A DNA stretch of 64,000 nt from an uncultured Dongia sp. (GTDB taxonomy: Bacteria > Pseudomonadota > Alphaproteobacteria > Dongiales > Dongiaceae). The notes beneath the pieces were generated by a model. That model saw nothing but the letters and a program-made list of their open reading frames with translations, ran no database searches and was not told the origin of the DNA. The position numbers were made by a program, and so were the translations under genes. Of the stretch, positions 1 to 7,497 are shown one piece after another (positions within the stretch are counted from its first letter, which is position 1; each line of letters starts with the position of its first letter). Location of the stretch: positions 1-64,000 of the forward strand of contig NZ_CAKZGO010000006.1 of the NCBI RefSeq assembly GCF_936916975.1, written 5' to 3'.

Positions 1-57
1 AAGATCCCTTCGAACTTCCGGCAACTCTCCGGGGGTAAAGGGGTCCGTGGGGAGGGA

Positions 58-85
58 CGGGCAGCGGCGTAACCGCCGCTGCCCG
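58..85 (-). terminator. Hairpin downstream of flagellin gene
   Basis: A perfect 12-bp stem (58-69 with 74-85) and a TAAC loop lie about 20 bases past the stop of the first flagellin gene. No T-run follows on either strand, so it may be an mRNA-stabilising 3' hairpin rather than an intrinsic terminator. Confidence 0.5.
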
Positions 86-106
86 ATCCTACCCAAGCTC
101 TTGCGA

Positions 107-2374
107 TTAGAACAACCGCAAGATGGCCTGTTGCGCCTGATTGGCAAGAGAAAGCGAGATCGTACCCAACTGCTGCCTTGTCTGCAGCGTGAGGATGTTC
201 GCGCCTTCTTCGTTCTGGTCGGCCTGGACCAGCTTGTTCCCGCCTTCAATCAGAACGTTCGAGAATTCAGCCGTATAGGTTTCTCGAGTCTGAATGACGT
301 TGAGGTTGGTACTGAGATTCGACGATGCCGAGCGGAGCGATAGTTTGGCGGCATCGAGCTGTTTAACCGCAGCGTCGATATCCGTTCTGTCGTTCCACCC
401 GTTTTGTGCAAAGTCGAGCTTCAGGCCTTGGCCGTTGGTCTGGACGTTCTGGCTGATGACCGTCACGTTACTGGTGTTGGTCTCGTTCAGCTGCACTGCC
501 AGATTGTTGGCATCGGTCGCGTCGGTTACCTGCTTGGTGGTGAGCACCGCGCTTTCGCCCGTATTGGCGGCACGGACGTCGAACTTGACTTCACGGGTCG
601 AGGTGAAGGCACCTCGCACCTTGAGATCGAGTGTCGCGCCAACATTGACTTCGGTATTGTTAGCCGAAGGTTGGTTGAACGCGATCACGGCGCCGCTGTT
701 GATGCCGCCCGTGACCGAGAACACGAGGCTCTGGCCAGCAGCGGAAATCAACGTACCGTTAGTGCTGAGGGTCACAGTCACCGATGCCGTGCCGCCGAAC
801 TCGTCCGTATATTGGAACGTGGCCGACGTGCTGTTGGCAGCGGTGATCTTGATCTGGACGCTGGTAACGGTGTTGTCGGCAAAGCTGCCGACCGCACTGA
901 GGCCAACACCACCGGCGCCGAAGGAGATATCGGTGCCGACCGCGGTGGTTGAAACTTCCGTAGCGGCAGCCGCAGCTGCCGAGACGGCGTATTTCAGTTC
1001 ACCCGGATTGACATTGATGACGAAGCTGAGGTCATTGAGACCAACCGCAGCCGCCGAGTTCTGTACCTGAGTATCGGTGCCAGTGATGGAACCAAGGTTG
1101 ACCGCACCGGCCGACCCGCTGCCTTCAATCGCCAGCGAGAAGGTGTTGAAGTTGTTGGTGGCATAGTTGAACGAGGTTGCCGCGCCTGTGACCGTGAAGG
1201 TTTCATCGACACTGATCGGCGTGGTGCCCACCTGTGGCGTACCGACAATTGCACCGGCGCCGGTGCCATAGGATGTTCCGGCTGCAGCCGCATACTTCGA
1301 CGTCAGCAGGATCTGGCGTTCATCAACGGTGATGCGCGCCGTGCCGGAATCGAAGGCAAAGGCATTCTCACCGTCCGAGACTTTGCCTTGGCCGAGCAGG
1401 CTAAGGCCGTCGCGAGTGATCTTCTCGCCGTTCTCATTGGTGATCGCCACCTGGAGATCGACGTTCTTTTCGATGATCGACGTACCGACACCGGCGGTGT
1501 CAGGTGTTTCTTCGATTGAATCGAAATCGATGTCGAAGGACACATTCGTACCGCTCTGGAACGAATGCGAGAACTTCAGCGTGGTACCGTTGGAGCTGGC
1601 AACGTCCCATTCCGAGTTCGTGAAGGTCTGCGTAACGGTCGCATTGCCTTCCGTCACGGTGATGGTCTTGTCCTTGCCCGTGCCGCCGCTGACTTTGATC
1701 GAAATATCATCAAAGTTGGCTGCGTTGGTTGAGGCAAAGCCGCTGATCTGAAGGTTGGCGATACCGCGATCACGCTCGGCTTCGGCGATGTCGTTCGACG
1801 AACCCGAGATGGCGCCATCGCCGGTCACTTCGATCAGATAATTGTCGGCAGTGACGACGTTGGTGGCACGCGCGCCGCTGACACCGGCGAGCGCATTGAC
1901 CGACGTCTTCGAGGTAGAGGTGGCATCGATGGACAGGCCGCTGCCGACCAGCAGGTTCTTGCCCTGATAGCCAGAGTCGGCCGCCAGGCGATCGATCTGG
2001 CGCAGAATGCTGTTGTACTGGCTGGCGAGGCTGTTGCGCAGCGACACCGACGAGGCGTCATTGCCCAACGAACCCAAAGCCTGGGTGGTGAGACCGCGGG
2101 CCTGTTCGACCAGCTTTTCAATGTTCGTGATACCGGTATCTGCTGATTTGATCGTGCTGATCGCCTGGCCGATACCGTCCTTGAGGCCGTTCAAATCGCC
2201 AGCGCGCTGGTTGAGACCCTTCGCGGCGAAGAAGCTCGCCGGGCCGTCGAGGGCGCTGTTGATCTTGTTGCCGGTCGCGAGGCGGAGCTGGGTGCGCTCC
2301 AAGCTCACGGTGGTGTTCTGCAGCAGCAACAGGTTGCTGCGAATACCAGCATTAAGTTGGACTTCGTTAGCCAT
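107..2374 (-). CDS. fliC: Flagellin (large, 755 aa)
   Basis: Structural subunit of the flagellar filament, secreted by the flagellar export apparatus. Residues about 1-150 form the conserved N-terminal D0/D1 helices (starting MANEVQLNAGIRSNLLLLQ), and the last about 90 residues form the C-terminal D1/D0 helices, ending ANQAQQAILRLF. The middle of about 500 residues is Ser/Thr/Ala/Gly-rich, beta-type sequence and should form the surface-exposed D2/D3 domains; this makes the protein far longer than a minimal flagellin of about 280 aa. AAGGAG sits 8 bases before the ATG. A sigma-54 element is at 2459-2473. The N-terminal, C-terminal and early central regions match the second flagellin gene (7498-9732), while the mid-late centre differs. 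The neighbouring TPR-glycosyltransferase suggests that the exposed domain may be glycosylated (inference). Confidence 0.95.
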   Translation of the reverse strand: MANEVQLNAGIRSNLLLLQNTTVSLERTQLRLATGNKINSALDGPASFFAAKGLNQRAGDLNGLKDGIGQAISTIKSADTGITNIEKLVEQARGLTTQALGSLGNDASSVSLRNSLASQYNSILRQIDRLAADSGYQGKNLLVGSGLSIDATSTSKTSVNALAGVSGARATNVVTADNYLIEVTGDGAISGSSNDIAEAERDRGIANLQISGFASTNAANFDDISIKVSGGTGKDKTITVTEGNATVTQTFTNSEWDVASSNGTTLKFSHSFQSGTNVSFDIDFDSIEETPDTAGVGTSIIEKNVDLQVAITNENGEKITRDGLSLLGQGKVSDGENAFAFDSGTARITVDERQILLTSKYAAAAGTSYGTGAGAIVGTPQVGTTPISVDETFTVTGAATSFNYATNNFNTFSLAIEGSGSAGAVNLGSITGTDTQVQNSAAAVGLNDLSFVINVNPGELKYAVSAAAAAATEVSTTAVGTDISFGAGGVGLSAVGSFADNTVTSVQIKITAANSTSATFQYTDEFGGTASVTVTLSTNGTLISAAGQSLVFSVTGGINSGAVIAFNQPSANNTEVNVGATLDLKVRGAFTSTREVKFDVRAANTGESAVLTTKQVTDATDANNLAVQLNETNTSNVTVISQNVQTNGQGLKLDFAQNGWNDRTDIDAAVKQLDAAKLSLRSASSNLSTNLNVIQTRETYTAEFSNVLIEGGNKLVQADQNEEGANILTLQTRQQLGTISLSLANQAQQAILRLF

Positions 2375-2458
2375 TTAAGTGCTCCTTTGGAGACCTATGT
2401 AAGCGGCGAAACTTTGTTTCGTCGGCCGTTGCGGGTTGCAGGCGGCTCGTATGGGGAA

Positions 2459-2473
2459 GCAATTTCCCTGCCA
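2459..2473 (-). promoter_or_regulatory. Sigma-54 promoter of first flagellin gene
   Basis: On the minus strand it reads TGGCAG-GGAAA-TTGC, with exact -24/-12 spacing and one mismatch to the TGGCAC-N5-TTGC consensus. The predicted start near 2447 leaves a leader of about 73 nt before the flagellin ATG. Confidence 0.8.
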
Positions 2474-2538
2474 GTCGGCAATTTTTTCGTATTCCCAGCA
2501 ATTTGGCCGATTTTGGCGTAGGCGAACGCGCATACGCC

Positions 2539-2553
2539 CGGCAGAAACTGCCG
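2539..2553. promoter_or_regulatory. Candidate enhancer palindrome (FlbD/ftr-type)
   Basis: CGGCA-GAAAC-TGCCG is a perfect 5+5 inverted repeat, centred about 100 bp upstream of the predicted sigma-54 start of flagellin. The same arms and spacing recur at 12956-12970. Position and symmetry fit the binding site of an NtrC-family activator such as FlbD. Assignment to FlbD is inference. Confidence 0.5.
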
Positions 2554-2623
2554 AACCCGGCATTTGTTGCCTAGGCAAGATTGGTCGGGCGGAAAATACT
2601 GCCGATTCCTCAATGACTTAGGA

Positions 2624-2638
2624 TTAACAAGATGTTAA
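2624..2638 (+). promoter_or_regulatory. CtrA-type box
   Basis: TTAA-CAAGATG-TTAA matches the CtrA recognition pattern TTAA-N7-TTAA. It lies 58-83 bp upstream of the two candidate starts of the TPR-glycosyltransferase gene. Confidence 0.6.
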
Positions 2639-2720
2639 TATCGGGGCGTTGGAATGGGCCAAAATTGGTACAAAACATGCAAGAAGGCAGGGATTGATGG
2701 CGGCCCAGGAGCGAAGCGTT

Positions 2721-5700
2721 ATGACCGGCTTGATCGACCTGCTGGACTTCACCGGCGGTAGCGGCGTTGCGCCTAAAGGCATGGCGCCTATTCTGTCAGG
2801 CGCACCGGTTCCCGTAAAACAAACTGGTCCCACCAGTCTAAGCCCGGAAGTACGAGAGAAAATCAACAAACTGGTATTGGTCGCGACCTCGGCCTTCGAG
2901 AACGGTAAAAGCAAGAAGTTGCGTGCGGCCCTCGAAGAAATTCTGACCTTGGATCCAAAGCACGGCACGGCACTGTACAATCTGGCCGTCATCGAGCGAG
3001 ATGATGATAAGCGCAGTGAGGCGGAGACGCTGTTTCGTCGCGCAATAGAAGCCAATCCAGAAAATATAGATGCTTATCAAGGCCTTGGCGACTTGTTGTT
3101 CGGTGCCAAGCATACTCTGTCGGCCATCAAGGTGTATGAGAAGGCACTACTCAAGGCGCCACACCGCATCCCGGTTCTTATCAATCTGCTGCGCTCGCGG
3201 ATCATGATGCGGCAGCTGCGCGAGGTAGAGACTCTTTGCGAACGCATCCTGGCTATCTCGGACATCGAAGTTGACGTCTATTGCTATCTTGCCTGGACAT
3301 GCCTGAAACAAGGCTCGAAGCATGAAAAGGCGAAAACGGCACTTGATCGGGCGCTTGCGCTTGGGCCAAACGCGATCAATGCGAACGTCCTTTTGGAGCG
3401 CTGGGCTGTTGCGCAGGGCGACGAGCAATTGGCTGCGACCATTCGCTCTAAATTGCAAGGGATGGTCGTTGCCGGCACGCTGGACGATCTCAAGAAACTG
3501 ACGGAATTCTATCTGCTGGCCGATGGCTATGATGTCGCCGCGCAGATGATCCAGGAATATTTGCAGGTCTACCCGACGGATGCCGATGCCGAGGGATTGC
3601 TGTTGCAGACGATCATGAGCGACGGCGATTTTGTGTCGGCTCAAGTGATCCTCGATAAAATGGCTGCGCGCCTGCCTGACCATCAGAATCTGCGCATGTC
3701 TCGCTGTCTCAACAATTTCCGCCTTGGCAATTTTGATCTGGCATCTGCGGAAATGGATAGCCGCTGGGGGCGCAAAGGGGCCGGCGACAAATGGGATTTG
3801 CCGGTGCCCAATTGGGATGGCGCGCCAATTCGCGATGGCAAGCTCGCGGTCTACGCAGAGCAGGGTGTCGGCGACCACGTCATGTATGGTGGTCAGATGC
3901 TGCCGTTGCGCGATCGGTGTCGGCATGTCGTGTTTGAAATCACCAGCCGCCAGACATCCTTGTTCCAGCGCAGCTTCCCCGATTTCGAGGTCGTTGACCG
4001 CTCAAATCTGCCGGCAGGCTGGCGCAGCAATGAGGTGCGGGCCAAGGTCGCGGCGGCCGATCTGGTTCCCGCGATGTCGCTCGACTATCGTGATCTGCCG
4101 GGACGCGAAGGTTTCCTTATTCCCAGCCCCGAATGGCTCGGTAAACTGCGCAAAAAGTATCAGGCGCGCCATCCCGGTAAACTGCTGGTTGGGATTTCCT
4201 GGCGCTCCGGCAATCGTGACAGTGCCGCTGCGCGGTCGTTGGAATTGTTCAACTGGCTACCGATTCTCAGCATTCCGAACGCCGCTTTCGTCAACCTGCA
4301 ATATGGCGATGTCAGCGCCGATGTCGCCGAGATGCGATCACAATACGGCATCGAAATCCTGGTCGATAATACGATCAACCCGATGGGCAACATGGATCCC
4401 TTCACCGCCCAGGTGGCGGCGATGGATCTTGTGATTTCCGTCGACAACAGTACGATTCATTATGCGGCCGCCTTGGGCAAACCGGTTTGGGCGATGCTCC
4501 CGGTCAATTCCGACTGGCGCTGGCTGACCGAAGGGATGAAGTCCGTCTGGTATGACAGTCTGGATCTGCACCGGCAAAAGAGGGGCGACCTCTGGGAGAC
4601 GCTGATCGATAAAATGGCGGCGCAGCTGCGCGACGTGGATAGTGCAGGTCTTGGTGCCGCGCATGTCGCCATGCTCAAACGCTGCGCCGAAACGCTGCTG
4701 CGCTATGGCCGTCTGTCAGAAGCGGAAGACTATTGTCGGATGCTGCTGGAGCTTGGTGAACATAAAGATATCGCTTTGCGCGGCATCGGACTCTCGGCGC
4801 TCGCAGTCGGCCGGCCCGACGAAGCTGTCGGCATTTTGGCGCGCGGCGTCGAACTGGCGACGGAGCGGGGCCAACTACAGGCCGATCTCGCTGTTGCCCT
4901 TGATGCCGCCGGTCAAACCCGTCAGGCTGAGAAACTGGCCCGCGACACGGTGCGGCAATATCCCGAAAACGAAGGCGCGCTGATCAGTCTTGCCCGCGTT
5001 CTTGCCAGCCAGAATCGACTGGGCGAAGCCACCGACTTCTATGCGCGTGTCTTGCGGCAGAAGCCAGACCATATTTTCTCGCGTATTCAATTGGCTAGGC
5101 TGCAGGCCGCTCAGGGAGAATGGGGGCTGGCGCGGGGTAATTTCGAGAAAGCTCTGGCCTTTGCGCCGACCTCGGCCATCGCACATGTCGGTCTCGCCGA
5201 AGCCAATCTCCGTGGCGGTGATTATGCGAATGGATGGCCGCATTGGGGTTGGCGCTTCGGCACCCAGCCCGGCCTGCTGCCACGACACCTTGAAACCATC
5301 GACCCGAAAAAATACCCGAAATCCTGGGAAGGCGGTCATTTGAGGCGGACGCGCGTGTTCCTGCGAGCAGAACGCTCGCTGGCGGAGCAATTGCTCTTTG
5401 CGCCGCTGCTGGCGGAGGCCGAAGAAGAAGCGCGCAGTCTGTTGGTCGAGTGCGAACCAACGGCCTTGCCGCTGTTGCAGGCGGTGTTCCCCAAGATCAA
5501 GATGGTCCCGGCCGGTTTCCTGACGCCGCAGGGCTTGATCGACGAACGCGCGCAAATCGTCAGCAGTTTGGGGGATCTCGCGGCGCGTTACCGGGCGGAC
5601 TCTTCCAAATTTCCCCACGGCGCTGAGGCTTTACTGAAACCCGACCATAATCTGGTCGAGCAGTTTCTGGCCGATTACCGCGCGGTGATGCCGGGCAAAA

Positions 5701-6134
5701 AATTGATCGGCCTGGCATGGCGCGGTGGCGAAGGGGGAGCGAAGACAGTGTTGCAGGATTGGTTGCCCTTGTTCGACCTGCCGGAACTGGGGATCGTCAG
5801 CGTCCAGCGCGATGCCAAGGATGATGAGCTTAACGATTTTGCTGCGGCTGGTCGTGACATGATCATCGACCCCCGGGCGAAAGCCGATCTTGCAGCCTAT
5901 CTGGCTCAGCTCGCGTCGCTGGATGTGGTTATCGCCATTGACGATGTCACAGCACACCTGGCTGCGCTGCTTGGCAAGTCCGTTATCAAGGTGGTTTCGG
6001 TGATCGACCATTGGTGTTGGGGGTCGGACAGCAATCCTCAAATGTGGTATGACAATCTGCGTGCCGTATTCCAAGGTGTGGATGACACAGCCAGCGAACT
6101 GGTAGCTGCGGTGATCGCGACTGTGCGCAAATAG
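2721..6134 (+). CDS. TPR / GT9-like glycosyltransferase, duplicated
   Basis: Probable cytoplasmic glycosyltransferase, candidate flagellin modifier. The order is a TPR block (about 2880-3750), a heptosyltransferase/GT9-like domain (about 3830-4570), a second TPR block (about 4660-5200) and a second GT9-like domain (about 5340-6080). Domain 1 keeps AEQGVGDHVMYG near its start and DNSTIHYAAALGKPVW followed by DWRW. In domain 2 the first motif has decayed to AERSLAEQLLFA and the second reads DDVTAHLAALLGKS then DHWCW, so it may be catalytically dead. The ATG at 2721 has AGGAG nine bases upstream; an in-frame ATG at 2697 would add 8 residues. Placement between two flagellin genes supports a flagellar role. 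The sugar donor is unknown. Confidence 0.8.
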   Translation: MTGLIDLLDFTGGSGVAPKGMAPILSGAPVPVKQTGPTSLSPEVREKINKLVLVATSAFENGKSKKLRAALEEILTLDPKHGTALYNLAVIERDDDKRSEAETLFRRAIEANPENIDAYQGLGDLLFGAKHTLSAIKVYEKALLKAPHRIPVLINLLRSRIMMRQLREVETLCERILAISDIEVDVYCYLAWTCLKQGSKHEKAKTALDRALALGPNAINANVLLERWAVAQGDEQLAATIRSKLQGMVVAGTLDDLKKLTEFYLLADGYDVAAQMIQEYLQVYPTDADAEGLLLQTIMSDGDFVSAQVILDKMAARLPDHQNLRMSRCLNNFRLGNFDLASAEMDSRWGRKGAGDKWDLPVPNWDGAPIRDGKLAVYAEQGVGDHVMYGGQMLPLRDRCRHVVFEITSRQTSLFQRSFPDFEVVDRSNLPAGWRSNEVRAKVAAADLVPAMSLDYRDLPGREGFLIPSPEWLGKLRKKYQARHPGKLLVGISWRSGNRDSAAARSLELFNWLPILSIPNAAFVNLQYGDVSADVAEMRSQYGIEILVDNTINPMGNMDPFTAQVAAMDLVISVDNSTIHYAAALGKPVWAMLPVNSDWRWLTEGMKSVWYDSLDLHRQKRGDLWETLIDKMAAQLRDVDSAGLGAAHVAMLKRCAETLLRYGRLSEAEDYCRMLLELGEHKDIALRGIGLSALAVGRPDEAVGILARGVELATERGQLQADLAVALDAAGQTRQAEKLARDTVRQYPENEGALISLARVLASQNRLGEATDFYARVLRQKPDHIFSRIQLARLQAAQGEWGLARGNFEKALAFAPTSAIAHVGLAEANLRGGDYANGWPHWGWRFGTQPGLLPRHLETIDPKKYPKSWEGGHLRRTRVFLRAERSLAEQLLFAPLLAEAEEEARSLLVECEPTALPLLQAVFPKIKMVPAGFLTPQGLIDERAQIVSSLGDLAARYRADSSKFPHGAEALLKPDHNLVEQFLADYRAVMPGKKLIGLAWRGGEGGAKTVLQDWLPLFDLPELGIVSVQRDAKDDELNDFAAAGRDMIIDPRAKADLAAYLAQLASLDVVIAIDDVTAHLAALLGKSVIKVVSVIDHWCWGSDSNPQMWYDNLRAVFQGVDDTASELVAAVIATVRK

Positions 6135-6175
6135 AAATCTGGCGCCGATATGAAGGCAGCCGCGAGGTGACTATG

Positions 6176-7345
6176 ATGAATCGTAAGGAACGGCGCACTG
6201 CCGCCAAGCAAATCCGCACTGCCGATATCGCTGGTGCATCCGCACAGACGATCGACATGATCATCGCCAAAGCGATGGCGGATGCCGACGCCAAGAAGTG
6301 GGCGGTGGCCGAAAAGGCTCTGCGCCAGGTTCTGGAATCCAACCCCGATCACGCCGAGGCAGCACATCAACTGGGCATGATGCTGGCGCGCGCCGGCCGC
6401 GCGACTGAGGGTATAGACCCGTTGCGCCGGGCTACAGAGCTCAAGCCGCGGGAAGCGCTTTACTGGCAGAATCTAGCGGTCTGCTATAGTGCCATCGCCA
6501 AATACAGTGACGCGGCGGAGGCGGCGCGAAAGGCAGTCGAGATCGATTCCGCTTATGGCATAGCCTGGGATAGTTTGGGTGATGCCTTGATGGAACTGAA
6601 AGACTTCCCCGGTGGCCGCATCGCCTATGAAAAATCCTTGGCGCTGAAGGGCGCCGACGTCGTCACAATGAAGCGGCTGGCAAATTGTTTGATGAATGCC
6701 GGCGAACTGGTTATTGCCGAAGAGCGTTTGTTGGAGATTCTGGCGCTCGATCCCCATGACGCTGAAGTACAGTCAAATCTGGGGGCGGTACAGCTGGCGC
6801 AGGGACGTGCCCAAGAAGCCGTTGTGCATCTCGAGGCCGCGGCACAAAAGCATGGCGACAGGTTGATGATTGCCTACAATTATGCTCGTGCCCTGGCAGC
6901 GGTGGGCGATACGGAAAAGGCACTGCGTTGGTTCCGTAAAGCAACTTCGATCGACCATCGCGCCATGGGTCCCTGGCAGCATCTTGGTGAACTGCAATTG
7001 CAGAACGGTAACCTGGAAGAAGCGCTGGTGGCGGCAAAGCGTGCTGTTGATATGGCGCCCGGCCATCCCAGCGCAGCGGATCTGTTGCGGCGGGTTCAGG
7101 CGGCGCAAAACCCGCTTGCTGGTGCCTCGATTGCACCGGCGGCAAAGCAATCGCCCGTCATGTGGGATTTTCATCTCGGCGATGGTACCGCGCCCGCGGC
7201 GACGCCAACGGCCGATCTGATGATCACCTTTGACAATGAGCCGCTCAATGGTGTGGCCGCAGAGGCAAAGAAACCCACGGAGAAGCCGGCCAAGCCGGAC
7301 CCAGCGACCGGTATCGTCGATTTGACGGTGCTGAAGATCGGCTGA
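6176..7345 (+). CDS. TPR protein of the flagellin locus
   Basis: A soluble protein of about 389 aa made mostly of tetratricopeptide repeats (about residues 25-320), with a low-complexity Ala/Pro/Lys tail that ends in a short hydrophobic strand. It begins NRKERRTAAKQ, a basic N-terminus seen in TPR proteins beside flagellin genes in related bacteria (from memory). GAGGTG sits six bases before the ATG at 6176; ATG at 6173 and GTG at 6167 are in-frame alternatives. It lies 41 bases after the TPR-glycosyltransferase gene and is probably cotranscribed. It may be a scaffold or chaperone in flagellin handling; function is not established. Confidence 0.75.
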   Translation: MNRKERRTAAKQIRTADIAGASAQTIDMIIAKAMADADAKKWAVAEKALRQVLESNPDHAEAAHQLGMMLARAGRATEGIDPLRRATELKPREALYWQNLAVCYSAIAKYSDAAEAARKAVEIDSAYGIAWDSLGDALMELKDFPGGRIAYEKSLALKGADVVTMKRLANCLMNAGELVIAEERLLEILALDPHDAEVQSNLGAVQLAQGRAQEAVVHLEAAAQKHGDRLMIAYNYARALAAVGDTEKALRWFRKATSIDHRAMGPWQHLGELQLQNGNLEEALVAAKRAVDMAPGHPSAADLLRRVQAAQNPLAGASIAPAAKQSPVMWDFHLGDGTAPAATPTADLMITFDNEPLNGVAAEAKKPTEKPAKPDPATGIVDLTVLKIG

Positions 7346-7370
7346 GCGTCATACGGCCATCGCGGATACG

Positions 7371-7406
7371 AAAAACGGCGCCCTGTGGAAACACGGCGCC
7401 GTTTTT
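7371..7406. terminator. Intrinsic terminator between convergent genes
   Basis: A 12-bp perfect stem (AAAAACGGCGCC with GGCGCCGTTTTT) and 12-nt loop. The A-run and T-run flanks make it functional in both directions. It ends the TPR operon and possibly backs up the second flagellin gene. Confidence 0.85.
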
Positions 7407-7434
7407 GTATGCGAACTTTGGCCTTCAAAGTAAT

Positions 7435-7467
7435 GCCGGCCCAGCGGGAGCGAATCGCTGGGCCGGC
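7435..7467. terminator. 3' hairpin of second flagellin gene
   Basis: A perfect 12-bp stem (7435-7446 with 7456-7467), 9-nt loop, about 30 bp past the flagellin stop. There is no good T-run on the minus strand, so it could stabilise the mRNA, with the 7371-7406 terminator further on. Confidence 0.6.
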
Positions 7468-7497
7468 TTTGCTAAGCGCCGATCGGGGGATCGGCCC

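Larger units (their letters stand above)
2375..2696. other. Divergent control region, flagellin / TPR-glycosyltransferase
   Basis: This region of about 320 bp has no convincing gene. It holds a sigma-54 element reading left into flagellin, the CGGCA-GAAAC-TGCCG palindrome, and a CtrA-type box near the right end reading toward the TPR-glycosyltransferase gene. The short open frames across it look like chance. Confidence 0.7.
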
